Source of the DNA: an uncultured Clostridia bacterium
Lineage (GTDB): Bacteria; Bacillota; Clostridia; Lachnospirales; Lachnospiraceae
DNA: 40,879 nucleotides
Assembly: GCA_946403295.1 (NCBI GenBank)
Contig: CAMIZL010000019.1
Location: forward strand, 1 to 40,879
Direction: 5' to 3'
Position 1 is the stretch's first letter. Each line of letters opens with the position of its first letter. The position numbers were made by a program, and so were the translations under genes. Under the pieces are notes generated by a model, which was not told where the DNA came from, did not search any database, and saw nothing but the letters and a program-made list of their open reading frames with translations. Positions 35,013 through 40,879 of the stretch are shown piece by piece.

Positions 35013-36194
35013 ATGGCACTAAGAACACTCGTGGTTGATGATAACGAGATCAATGCTATGCTGATCCATGACCTTCTCGAGGGCTTCTCAATCGAATCGG
35101 ATGTTGCCGAGTCGGGTGAGCAGGCCATCGACATGGTCTCAAATAACGATTATATCTTCATCCTTATGGACTACGTCATGCCCGAGATGGACGGTATCGA
35201 GGCCACAAGGATAATCTGCAGGATCAAACCGCTTATGAGGGTCTACGCCATGACCGGCGACCTCGGTTCCGATCTTCTCCGCGATTTCATGGATGCCGGT
35301 GCGACCGGTGCTCTCACCAAGCCGATAAAGCTCAGCGAGCTCTATGATATAATCAGGGACAATCTTTCCGAGTCCGAATACACGATCCCGGACATCCTGC
35401 GTGAAAAGATGGATGACGGAACGGGCGCGGGTTCGGGCGATAAGGGCACGGATATCGATCTTAGGGTTTATCTTGAGAAGATCCCGGAGCTCGACTATGA
35501 AGTCGGACTCACAAACATAATCGGTAATACCGAGGGTTATAAGAGGCTCCTCAAGGCGTCGATCGGAAATATCAGAGAGTACAGAAAGGTTCTGATGGCA
35601 TATCCGGGCGAGGCCGACAAAGAGCAGCTCAGGATCGCGCTTCACAGTTTAAAGAGCGTGTTCGCGAACATCGGTATAGAAACGCTCAGACAGGAAACCG
35701 CGCTCATGGAGAAGCTTTCGGTTCAGGATGCGGTCAATAAAGAGGACGGTTTGGGACGTGACGGCGATCCGCAAAACGATATTTCGGTGGAAACGGTCGA
35801 TCAGGTGGTTAAGGACCGCGTTTATGCGGGCGATTTCAAATCCGGTCTCGAATCATATATCCTCAAGCTCAACGCAATGGCTGACGCTCTTGAAGAGGCG
35901 CTTACCGCTTATGAGAGAGATCTGAGGATCGCGCACGAAGAAAAATACAACACGATCGCGGAAAAACCGCTTACCGATGAGGAATGGGCGGAAGTGCTCG
36001 CATATACAAACGAAGCGCTCGAAAAATTTGAGGTCGACTTTATCCTCGAGGGGCTCGATCATATGAAGAAAGCCGTAAAGGGTGACGAAAGAAGAAGCCT
36101 CGAAAAGGCTATTGATGCCGCGAACGAATTCGATTATGACGTCGTTAAGGAAATAATAGACGTTGTGGTGAAGAACAGAAAAGAAGCGGAATAA
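35013..36194 (+). CDS. REC-Hpt hybrid phosphorelay protein
   Basis: A 393-residue protein. The N-terminal receiver (1-120) is complete: Asp9 and Asp10 in VVDDNEIN, acceptor Asp53 in LMDYVMPEMDG, Thr in YAMTGD, and Lys103 in LTKPIK. A linker and an Hpt-like domain (about 165-240) follow, with His211 in ALHSLKSVFANIG. The C-terminal third (about 260-393) is helical and contains ALTAYERDLRIAHEEK, with no known output domain. Such an architecture could shuttle phosphate within itself or with the Hpt and triple-REC proteins upstream. AGGAGGAGAAGG precedes the ATG. A strong terminator lies 65 bases downstream. Confidence 0.8.
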   Translation: MALRTLVVDDNEINAMLIHDLLEGFSIESDVAESGEQAIDMVSNNDYIFILMDYVMPEMDGIEATRIICRIKPLMRVYAMTGDLGSDLLRDFMDAGATGALTKPIKLSELYDIIRDNLSESEYTIPDILREKMDDGTGAGSGDKGTDIDLRVYLEKIPELDYEVGLTNIIGNTEGYKRLLKASIGNIREYRKVLMAYPGEADKEQLRIALHSLKSVFANIGIETLRQETALMEKLSVQDAVNKEDGLGRDGDPQNDISVETVDQVVKDRVYAGDFKSGLESYILKLNAMADALEEALTAYERDLRIAHEEKYNTIAEKPLTDEEWAEVLAYTNEALEKFEVDFILEGLDHMKKAVKGDERRSLEKAIDAANEFDYDVVKEIIDVVVKNRKEAE

Positions 36195-36258
36195 CAAAGA
36201 TCTTTTAAGCACAGATCGCAATGCTTATGAATAAAAAATCTCCCCATAGACAGAGGAG

Positions 36259-36299
36259 AAGCCCGGTAGAGGGGGAGGGTAACTGCCGGGCTTTGTTTT
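36259..36299 (+). terminator. Terminator of the phosphorelay gene run
   Basis: AAGCCCGG (36259-36266) pairs with CCGGGCTT (36286-36293), followed by TGTTTT. Confidence 0.75.
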
Positions 36300-36428
36300 A
36301 TGAAAAAATGTTATTAGCAACATTCCTGTAAGCTATTTTTTTTATCTGACCCCATCATACCCCATAAATATGAGAAAAAAATGACCGATTTATGAACATT
36401 CTGTAAATAATGACATTTATCAGAATCC

Positions 36429-36497
36429 CCCGAAAAGGAAGTTCATTTTTCGTGCGAAAGTTTACTTTCAGCACAAAAAATGAACTTCCTTTTCGGG
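36429..36497. repeat. 22-bp perfect inverted repeat
   Basis: The left arm 36429-36450 starts CCCGAAAAGGAAGTTC, and the right arm 36476-36497 is its exact reverse complement. The 25-base centre contains a further GTGC/GCAC and AAAG/CTTT pairing. Confidence 0.95.
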
Positions 36498-36500
36498 TAA

Positions 36501-36519
36501 GTGGCATGATAAATGCCAC
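36501..36519. repeat. 7-bp inverted repeat
   Basis: GTGGCAT, GATAA, ATGCCAC: a perfect small stem-loop 3 bases after the large one. Confidence 0.9.
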
Positions 36520-36520
36520 G

Positions 36521-36570
36521 GTCACATATGTACAAAAGGCCGTATTTACGGCCTTTTGTACATATGTGAC
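36521..36570. repeat. 24-bp perfect inverted repeat with terminator-like centre
   Basis: 36521-36544 is the exact reverse complement of 36547-36570. The centre AAAAGGCCGTATTTACGGCC has the form of a bidirectional terminator, extended outward by CACATATGTA on both sides. Confidence 0.95.
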
Positions 36571-36588
36571 GGGAAAACACATTCCCCC

Positions 36589-36616
36589 TTGCTACGAATC
36601 CAACATCTGCTATACT
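36589..36616 (+). promoter_or_regulatory. Sigma-A promoter of the SAHH gene
   Basis: TTGCTA, a 16-base spacer and TATACT, directly after the inverted repeats and about 57 bases before the ATG. Confidence 0.55.
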
Positions 36617-36672
36617 TATTTTATTAGGAAGAGTTGCCTCGATAAACGTGAGCAACATCGAAAGGAGATCAA

Positions 36673-37917
36673 ATGGGGAATTCAGAGATCAAAGATATTA
36701 CACTTGCTCCCTCGGGGCATAGAAAAATAGAGTGGGTAGCCAGAAATTGTCCGCTTCTCTCGGGACTTATGGAAGAATTTTCAAAGACCAAACCCTTTGA
36801 AGGGATCAGGATCGCGCTGTCGATCCACCTCGAGGCAAAGACCGCATACCTGTGCAAGGTGTTAAAGGCAGGCGGAGCGGAGATGTTTGTTACGGGAAGC
36901 AATCCGCTTTCCACGCAGGACGATGTGGCTGCGGCGCTTGTTGACAGCGGTATCGAGGTTCACGCATGGCACGGAGTCACTGATGAGGAATACGAAAAAC
37001 ATATCGACAGCGTGCTTTCGTGCAAACCCCAAATCGTCATCGATGACGGCGGAGACCTCGTAAATGCGTTACATACGCGTTTCAGGGATTTCCTCCCCGG
37101 CGTGATCGGCGGATGCGAGGAGACGACCACAGGTATCTTAAGACTTAAGGCCATGAACAGGGAAGGAAAGCTCGAATTCCCGATGGTTCTCGTAAATGAC
37201 GCGGATTGCAAGCATCTTTTCGATAACCGTTACGGCACGGGTCAGTCGGTTTGGGACGGCATAAACAGAACGACCAATCTCATCGTTTGCGGAAAGATCG
37301 TCGTTGTAGCAGGCTACGGCTGGTGCGGCAGGGGTGTTGCGATGAGAGCAAAGGGTCTCGGCGCGAGAGTTATCGTAACAGAGGTCGATCCCGTTAAGGC
37401 GATCGAGGCAGTTATGGACGGATTTGACGTAATGCCCATGCACGAAGCGGCACCCCTTGGTGATTTCTTTGTTACTGTAACGGGTTGCAGCGGTGTTGTG
37501 ACAACGGAAGATTTCAAGGTCATGAAGAACGGCGCGATCTGCTGCAATGCCGGTCATTTCGATGTCGAAGTCGATGTTGCGGGACTTAGGGCCATGGCCA
37601 CAGAGGTCCGCGAGATGAGAAACAACATCCGAAGCTACAAGATCGCCGAAGATAAGTGGATCAACATCCTTGCCGAGGGCAGACTCGTAAATCTCGCCGC
37701 AGGTGACGGACACCCCGCAGAGATCATGGACATGAGCTTTGCGATCCAGGCGTTGTGCGCAAAATACCTCGTGGAGCATAAGCGTGAGCTTAAAGAAAAG
37801 CTTATCCCCGTTCCGCGTGAGGTCGACAGGGCGGTTGCGCTGCGCAAGCTCGAGAGTATGGGCAAGCATATAGATACGCTCACGAAAGAGCAGAAAGAAT
37901 ATCTCGGTATCGACTGA
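36673..37917 (+). CDS. ahcY: Adenosylhomocysteinase-family enzyme, short form
   Basis: A 414-residue NAD-dependent SAHH-fold enzyme, expected to cleave S-adenosylhomocysteine to adenosine and homocysteine. The N-terminal substrate domain has LSIHLEAKTAYL, GGCEETTTGILRLKAM and VNDADCKHLFDNRYG; the NAD domain has VVVAGYGWCGRGVAMRAKGLGARV and EVDP. Near the end come HPAEIMDMSFAIQAL and EYLGID. It lacks the C-terminal tail with Lys and Tyr found in longer SAHH, and also the about 40-residue insertion, so it is like Thermotoga and archaeal short forms. Some short relatives act on S-inosylhomocysteine, a real alternative. AAAGGAGATC precedes the ATG. Confidence 0.87.
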   Translation: MGNSEIKDITLAPSGHRKIEWVARNCPLLSGLMEEFSKTKPFEGIRIALSIHLEAKTAYLCKVLKAGGAEMFVTGSNPLSTQDDVAAALVDSGIEVHAWHGVTDEEYEKHIDSVLSCKPQIVIDDGGDLVNALHTRFRDFLPGVIGGCEETTTGILRLKAMNREGKLEFPMVLVNDADCKHLFDNRYGTGQSVWDGINRTTNLIVCGKIVVVAGYGWCGRGVAMRAKGLGARVIVTEVDPVKAIEAVMDGFDVMPMHEAAPLGDFFVTVTGCSGVVTTEDFKVMKNGAICCNAGHFDVEVDVAGLRAMATEVREMRNNIRSYKIAEDKWINILAEGRLVNLAAGDGHPAEIMDMSFAIQALCAKYLVEHKRELKEKLIPVPREVDRAVALRKLESMGKHIDTLTKEQKEYLGID

Positions 37918-37933
37918 CAAGGAGGAATGCAAC

Positions 37934-39235
37934 GTGTTTAACAACAAGATCTTAAAGGTTATGCCGTACATTCTGGGAGTGCTGATCCTTATTCTTGTCG
38001 CCGTTATGATCATCACAAAATTCGGCGATTCGAAACCGGGTCAAGAGACCGAAATGAAGACAGACAAGGTGGTATCGGACCTTGTCGGTGAGGATGAGGC
38101 GCAGAAAGATACGGTTAATGATCCTTCTGAGGGCACAGCGGCTTCGCCCGTTCAGGACGATGACGGAGCCGGTTTGGGACTCATACCCGACAAGGGAACA
38201 CCGGAAACAGATCCCGACGGAACGGATAAGCCCATGGGCGATACCGCATCGACGGAAGGATCGGAGCCCGAAACCGTAACCGAGCCCGCGCCCACCGCGA
38301 CACCCACACCCGTTCCCGAAGAGCTTGTATTTGAAGACAAGGACGACTACATCGAGACGAAGAACGATGTAAACTTAAGAGTCGGACCTTCGACGGATAC
38401 GGATATAGTTACAAACCTTAAGACAGGCAAGCGTCTTAAACGTACGGGTTATAACGAAAAATGGACGCGCATCATATACGAAGAGAAAGAGTGCTACATT
38501 TACACACCTCTCGTAACGGGAGTGTTTGAGGAACCGACGGAAGACGGCAACGCAACGGGCGGTAAGTCGAGCGGCACGGCAACTCTTTCTACAGGTGTAG
38601 GAACATCGAACGGACATATCGTTTGCATCGATCCCGGACATCAGACAAACGGCAACAACGACAAGGAGCCTCTCGGCCCCGGTTCGTCGGAGATGAAAGC
38701 AAAAGTTTCTTCGGGTACGAGCGGCAATACGACAGGTCATCCCGAATACAAACTCAATCTTACCGTTTCGCTCAAGCTTCGCGATGAGCTTATCGCAAGA
38801 GGATATACGGTTGTCATGACGCGTGAGATAAATGACGTCAACCTCTCAAATGCGGAAAGAGCAAAGATCGCGGCGGATGCGGGTGCTCAGGCATTTATAA
38901 GGATCCATGCGAATTCATCGACGGACACAAGCGTAAACGGCGTCGAGACGATTTGCATGACAAGCGACAACAAATACAATGCCGATCTCTATACGTCTTC
39001 AAGAAAGCTTTCCGACGCGGTTCTTAACAATGTTGTTTCGAACACGGGCGCGAAGAAAAGATATGTATGGGAGACCGATACGATGACAGGCATCAACTGG
39101 GCCGAGGGACCCGTCACGATACTTGAGATGGGATATATGAGCAACAAAGACGAAGAAGAAAAGCTCCTCGACGACGATTATCAAAACAAGATAGTTATCG
39201 GTATCGCAAACGGTATAGATGAGTTCTTTAAATGA
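37934..39235 (+). CDS. N-acetylmuramoyl-L-alanine amidase with SH3 domain
   Basis: A 433-residue exported or membrane-anchored wall hydrolase. It has an N-terminal membrane segment (about 10-30), a long acidic, Pro/Thr-rich linker (35-130), a bacterial SH3 domain (about 140-195, NDVNLRVGPSTDTD), and an Amidase_3 domain (about 230-433). Zinc ligands and catalytic features are seen at CIDPGHQT, HPEYKLNL and IRIHANSS, with LEMGYMSNKDEE near the end. It cuts the MurNAc-L-alanine bond of peptidoglycan. The start is a GTG (37934) with AAGGAGGAA 8 bases upstream. It follows the SAHH gene by 16 bases, so the two are likely co-transcribed though not functionally linked. Confidence 0.92.
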   Translation: MFNNKILKVMPYILGVLILILVAVMIITKFGDSKPGQETEMKTDKVVSDLVGEDEAQKDTVNDPSEGTAASPVQDDDGAGLGLIPDKGTPETDPDGTDKPMGDTASTEGSEPETVTEPAPTATPTPVPEELVFEDKDDYIETKNDVNLRVGPSTDTDIVTNLKTGKRLKRTGYNEKWTRIIYEEKECYIYTPLVTGVFEEPTEDGNATGGKSSGTATLSTGVGTSNGHIVCIDPGHQTNGNNDKEPLGPGSSEMKAKVSSGTSGNTTGHPEYKLNLTVSLKLRDELIARGYTVVMTREINDVNLSNAERAKIAADAGAQAFIRIHANSSTDTSVNGVETICMTSDNKYNADLYTSSRKLSDAVLNNVVSNTGAKKRYVWETDTMTGINWAEGPVTILEMGYMSNKDEEEKLLDDDYQNKIVIGIANGIDEFFK

Positions 39236-39242
39236 TCGTGAT

Positions 39243-39271
39243 AAAAGCCTCTCCGAAAGGAGAGGCTTTTT
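39243..39271 (+). terminator. Bidirectional terminator between amidase and PilZ gene
   Basis: AAAAGCCTCTCC, loop GAAA, GGAGAGGCTTTTT. A-run and T-run on the two sides allow use by both convergent genes. Confidence 0.9.
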
Positions 39272-39326
39272 AACGATACGATATAACAATCCATAGTGTT
39301 AAAGCGTGTTTTCGAGGTCATGAAGA

Positions 39327-39677
39327 TCACTTCGAAAGTGCTTTTTCATAATCATCAAAAATGTATGCAAGAACGGGAGCGATGCCGACAAGCTCACAAC
39401 CGTATGTGAATTCGTTGCCTTCACCGGGCTCTTTGCGGATGATCTTAACAACGCAGTAAAGCTTAGCATCGTTTGTTCCGATGGTCAGACAAGCGTTGAA
39501 ATAGAAGCCGAGAGGAAGATCGTTTGCCGAAGAAAAACCGAGACCTCCTTTGGAAACGTTAAATACGGTGATGGGAGCATCCAGATTGCTAAGAAGGATG
39601 TTATCCTGCTTAAACAGGGATGAAATCTCGAGAGTCATGGTGATGGGCAGACGCTTGTCTTTTCTTTTCTCTTCCAT
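39327..39677 (-). CDS. Stand-alone PilZ-domain protein
   Basis: A 116-residue protein made of a single PilZ domain. The arginine motif lies in KRKDKRLP at the very N-terminus, and the second motif is FNVSKGGLGF. YGCELVGI near the C-terminus is also typical. It should bind cyclic di-GMP and act through protein contacts. AGGAGG lies 8 bases before the ATG on the minus strand. It has its own promoter and shares the terminator at 39243 with the amidase gene. Confidence 0.88.
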   Translation of the reverse strand: MEEKRKDKRLPITMTLEISSLFKQDNILLSNLDAPITVFNVSKGGLGFSSANDLPLGFYFNACLTIGTNDAKLYCVVKIIRKEPGEGNEFTYGCELVGIAPVLAYIFDDYEKALSK

Positions 39678-39721
39678 TGATAAACCTCCTATTTAGGTGA
39701 CATAAATACCTTCCAAATGAC

Positions 39722-39750
39722 AGTATAGCACTTGGCGGTCTGATTGTCAT
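39722..39750 (-). promoter_or_regulatory. Sigma-A promoter of stand-alone PilZ gene
   Basis: On the minus strand ATGACA, a 17-base spacer and TATACT; the -10 is at 39722-39727 and the -35 at 39745-39750. Five of six bases match consensus at both boxes. Confidence 0.65.
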
Positions 39751-39811
39751 CTATAATTGAACATATGACCCCGGTACCGAAAAACGGGGATATATATGCG
39801 TTAATGAGGGA

Positions 39812-40879
39812 TCAGATATTGTTACAGCGTTTCTGGGCGCTTCGTCCTTTAAACACGATAATGACGGCGATCACGAGGGCAAATATCGAAATACCGATGC
39901 TTATCCAAAGGTTAAGGGCTTCCGACTTGTCGAATCTGATCAGTTTGTTGATAAGGTCGGTCGTCTCGTCGATGAATTCCGAAAGCGAGCTCTCAATCTC
40001 GGAAGTGAATTTGAACGAGCGTAACAACTTCGGGAGATGGATCATTTCGTTCATTATGTAGTTGACGTTTAAGTACCGGTCGAGCACGTCCGAAACAGCA
40101 TTTAACAGATATGTGAGCAGGTGGAACGACACGGCGATCAGCACCTCGATGATCATTAAAAGCATCATAACGATCGCGGGAACAAACGAAACCCTGTGAG
40201 CTCTTCCGAAATTGCAGGCGTTAAAGCGAAGACCCTTCACCGACTTGTTGAGCAGGAAATAATATACAAGATCGATGATCACGAGGACCGCGGGGATCAG
40301 ACAGATGAGACTCTGAGAATCCTCAGAAGCGGCTGCCGTAGCCACATACATGTAACAGCCGAGAACCCCTGCGGCTATATCGAGGACTATCCTTGCAGTG
40401 CAATAGCCCGAGAAAAGGCTGAGTCCGCAGGAGGACATGGGACGATTGCTGCTTCCGACCGCTCTTGCGTTTATGAAAGTGATGAGAGCCGCAAGCACGA
40501 GGATCGCGGGGAGCACGGACAGAACGATAACGAGTCCGATGCTGTAGACTTTACCCGTGCCCTCATTGAGGTATTCGGGGATTATGCCGACACGGCAGAA
40601 AACGCTCGTGCCGTTTATGGTCGTGATCATATCGAAAACGATCTTTGCCAGTTCCGCCAGCGCAAAAAGAAGGATGAGCGGCGAACCGAGAAATCTGATA
40701 ACGGGGTTCCCCTCCGGAACGGGGCTTTCGGTGGACGCAGATCCCGCAGCACTTTCGGCGGGCGCAGCTTCCGTGACAACATCCATAACGGGTGCAGATT
40801 CCGCAACAACTTCAGCGGGTGCAACTTCCGTGACAACATCCATAACGGGTGCAGATTCCGCAACAACTTCAGCGGGTGC
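39812..40879 (-). CDS. Repeat-bearing multi-pass membrane protein, 5' end outside window
   Basis: Incomplete: the frame stays open to the window edge, so the start is unknown (an internal ATG at 40843 lies within a repeat). At least 355 residues are visible. The N-terminal visible part is an Ala/Glu/Pro/Val repeat of 19 residues. About six hydrophobic segments follow, including LIVLSVLPAILVLAALITF-like and AIVMMLLMIIEVLIAVSF, then a helical charged region and a last membrane segment (ISIGISIFALVIAVIIVF) with a basic tail. No family motif is recognised. It lies upstream of the PilZ gene on the same strand, but a separate promoter divides them. Confidence 0.7.
   Translation of the reverse strand, partial: APAEVVAESAPVMDVVTEVAPAEVVAESAPVMDVVTEAAPAESAAGSASTESPVPEGNPVIRFLGSPLILLFALAELAKIVFDMITTINGTSVFCRVGIIPEYLNEGTGKVYSIGLVIVLSVLPAILVLAALITFINARAVGSSNRPMSSCGLSLFSGYCTARIVLDIAAGVLGCYMYVATAAASEDSQSLICLIPAVLVIIDLVYYFLLNKSVKGLRFNACNFGRAHRVSFVPAIVMMLLMIIEVLIAVSFHLLTYLLNAVSDVLDRYLNVNYIMNEMIHLPKLLRSFKFTSEIESSLSEFIDETTDLINKLIRFDKSEALNLWISIGISIFALVIAVIIVFKGRSAQKRCNNI
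40753..40879 (-). repeat. 57-bp tandem repeat in the terminal membrane-protein gene
   Basis: Nearly identical 57-bp units encode APAEVVAESAPVMDVVTE plus one residue. Two full units and a degenerate third (APAESAAGSAS) are visible, and the array continues beyond the window edge. Confidence 0.9.

Larger units (their letters stand above)
36195..36672 (+). other. Gene-free region before the SAHH gene
   Basis: 478 bases: a terminator (36259-36299), an AT-rich stretch, three perfect inverted repeats (36429-36497, 36501-36519, 36521-36570) and a promoter (36589-36616). Short open frames here on both strands are by-products of the inverted repeats. Confidence 0.8.

Noticed and set aside
36300-36672. 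SAM or SAH riboswitch upstream of the SAHH gene
   Set aside because: The structure there is three perfect palindromic stems; none of the conserved aptamer cores could be recognised.
36355-36730. Two short open frames on opposite strands with nearly the same protein sequence
   Set aside because: They are produced by the inverted repeats, which read the same on both strands; no ribosome sites support them.

Overview
The window looks like ordinary chromosome from an anaerobic low-to-mid GC Firmicute, most likely a Clostridia / Lachnospiraceae-type bacterium. Supporting signs are an NAD-linked [FeFe] hydrogenase operon, HprK with an HPr/Crh-type partner, WhiA, a RibU-type ECF S component, strong AGGAGG ribosome binding sites, and Clostridia-style Lgt and short SAHH variants. 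I infer the family from gene content and order, not from a marker gene. No phage, insertion sequence, CRISPR array or rRNA is visible.

Layout. 1-5064: hydrogenase operon (NuoE-like subunit, GHKL ATPase, small 2Fe-2S protein, NuoF-like subunit, catalytic hydrogenase), closed by hairpin terminators. 5299-7069: a PilZ protein and a Maf/DUF115-like protein. 7139-12130: cell-envelope and carbon-regulation genes (lspA, hprK, ROK glucokinase, murB, whiA, a Crh-like HPr). 12509-14005: membrane-anchored polysaccharide deacetylase. 14090-19820: dnaE and a double-length phosphofructokinase. 19927-26671: a RibU-like transporter component, a YcxB-like protein, then the t6A genes tsaE, tsaB and tsaD interleaved with rimI, RNase Z and a small membrane protein, ending with ispD. 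26871-29809: a CotH-type lipoprotein followed by lgt. 29785-30687 (minus): membrane protein. 31019-31299: two tRNA-Ser genes. 31741-36194: folA and a phosphorelay-like cluster (Hpt protein, triple-receiver protein, REC-Hpt protein) with proB inside it. 36673-39235: adenosylhomocysteinase and an SH3-amidase. 39327-40879 (minus): a second PilZ protein and a repeat-bearing membrane protein that runs off the window.

Working together. HprK and the Crh-like protein form a plausible carbon-catabolite signalling pair beside glucokinase. LspA and Lgt act on lipoproteins such as the CotH protein. TsaB, TsaD and TsaE make t6A on tRNA. The Hpt and receiver proteins could pass phosphate, but no histidine kinase or DNA-binding output domain is present. 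The two PilZ proteins imply c-di-GMP signalling, although no cyclase or phosphodiesterase is in the window.

Most unusual points: (1) a tandem fusion of two PFK domains whose second half has lost key catalytic residues; (2) a kinase-less, output-less phosphorelay set around proB; (3) an HPr with Glu at position 15 and intact Ser46; (4) five separate tandem repeats at gene ends or inside genes, including an in-frame minisatellite inside WhiA; (5) three perfect inverted repeats packed into about 140 bp upstream of the SAHH gene; (6) a hairpin-rich gene-free stretch after the serine tRNAs.
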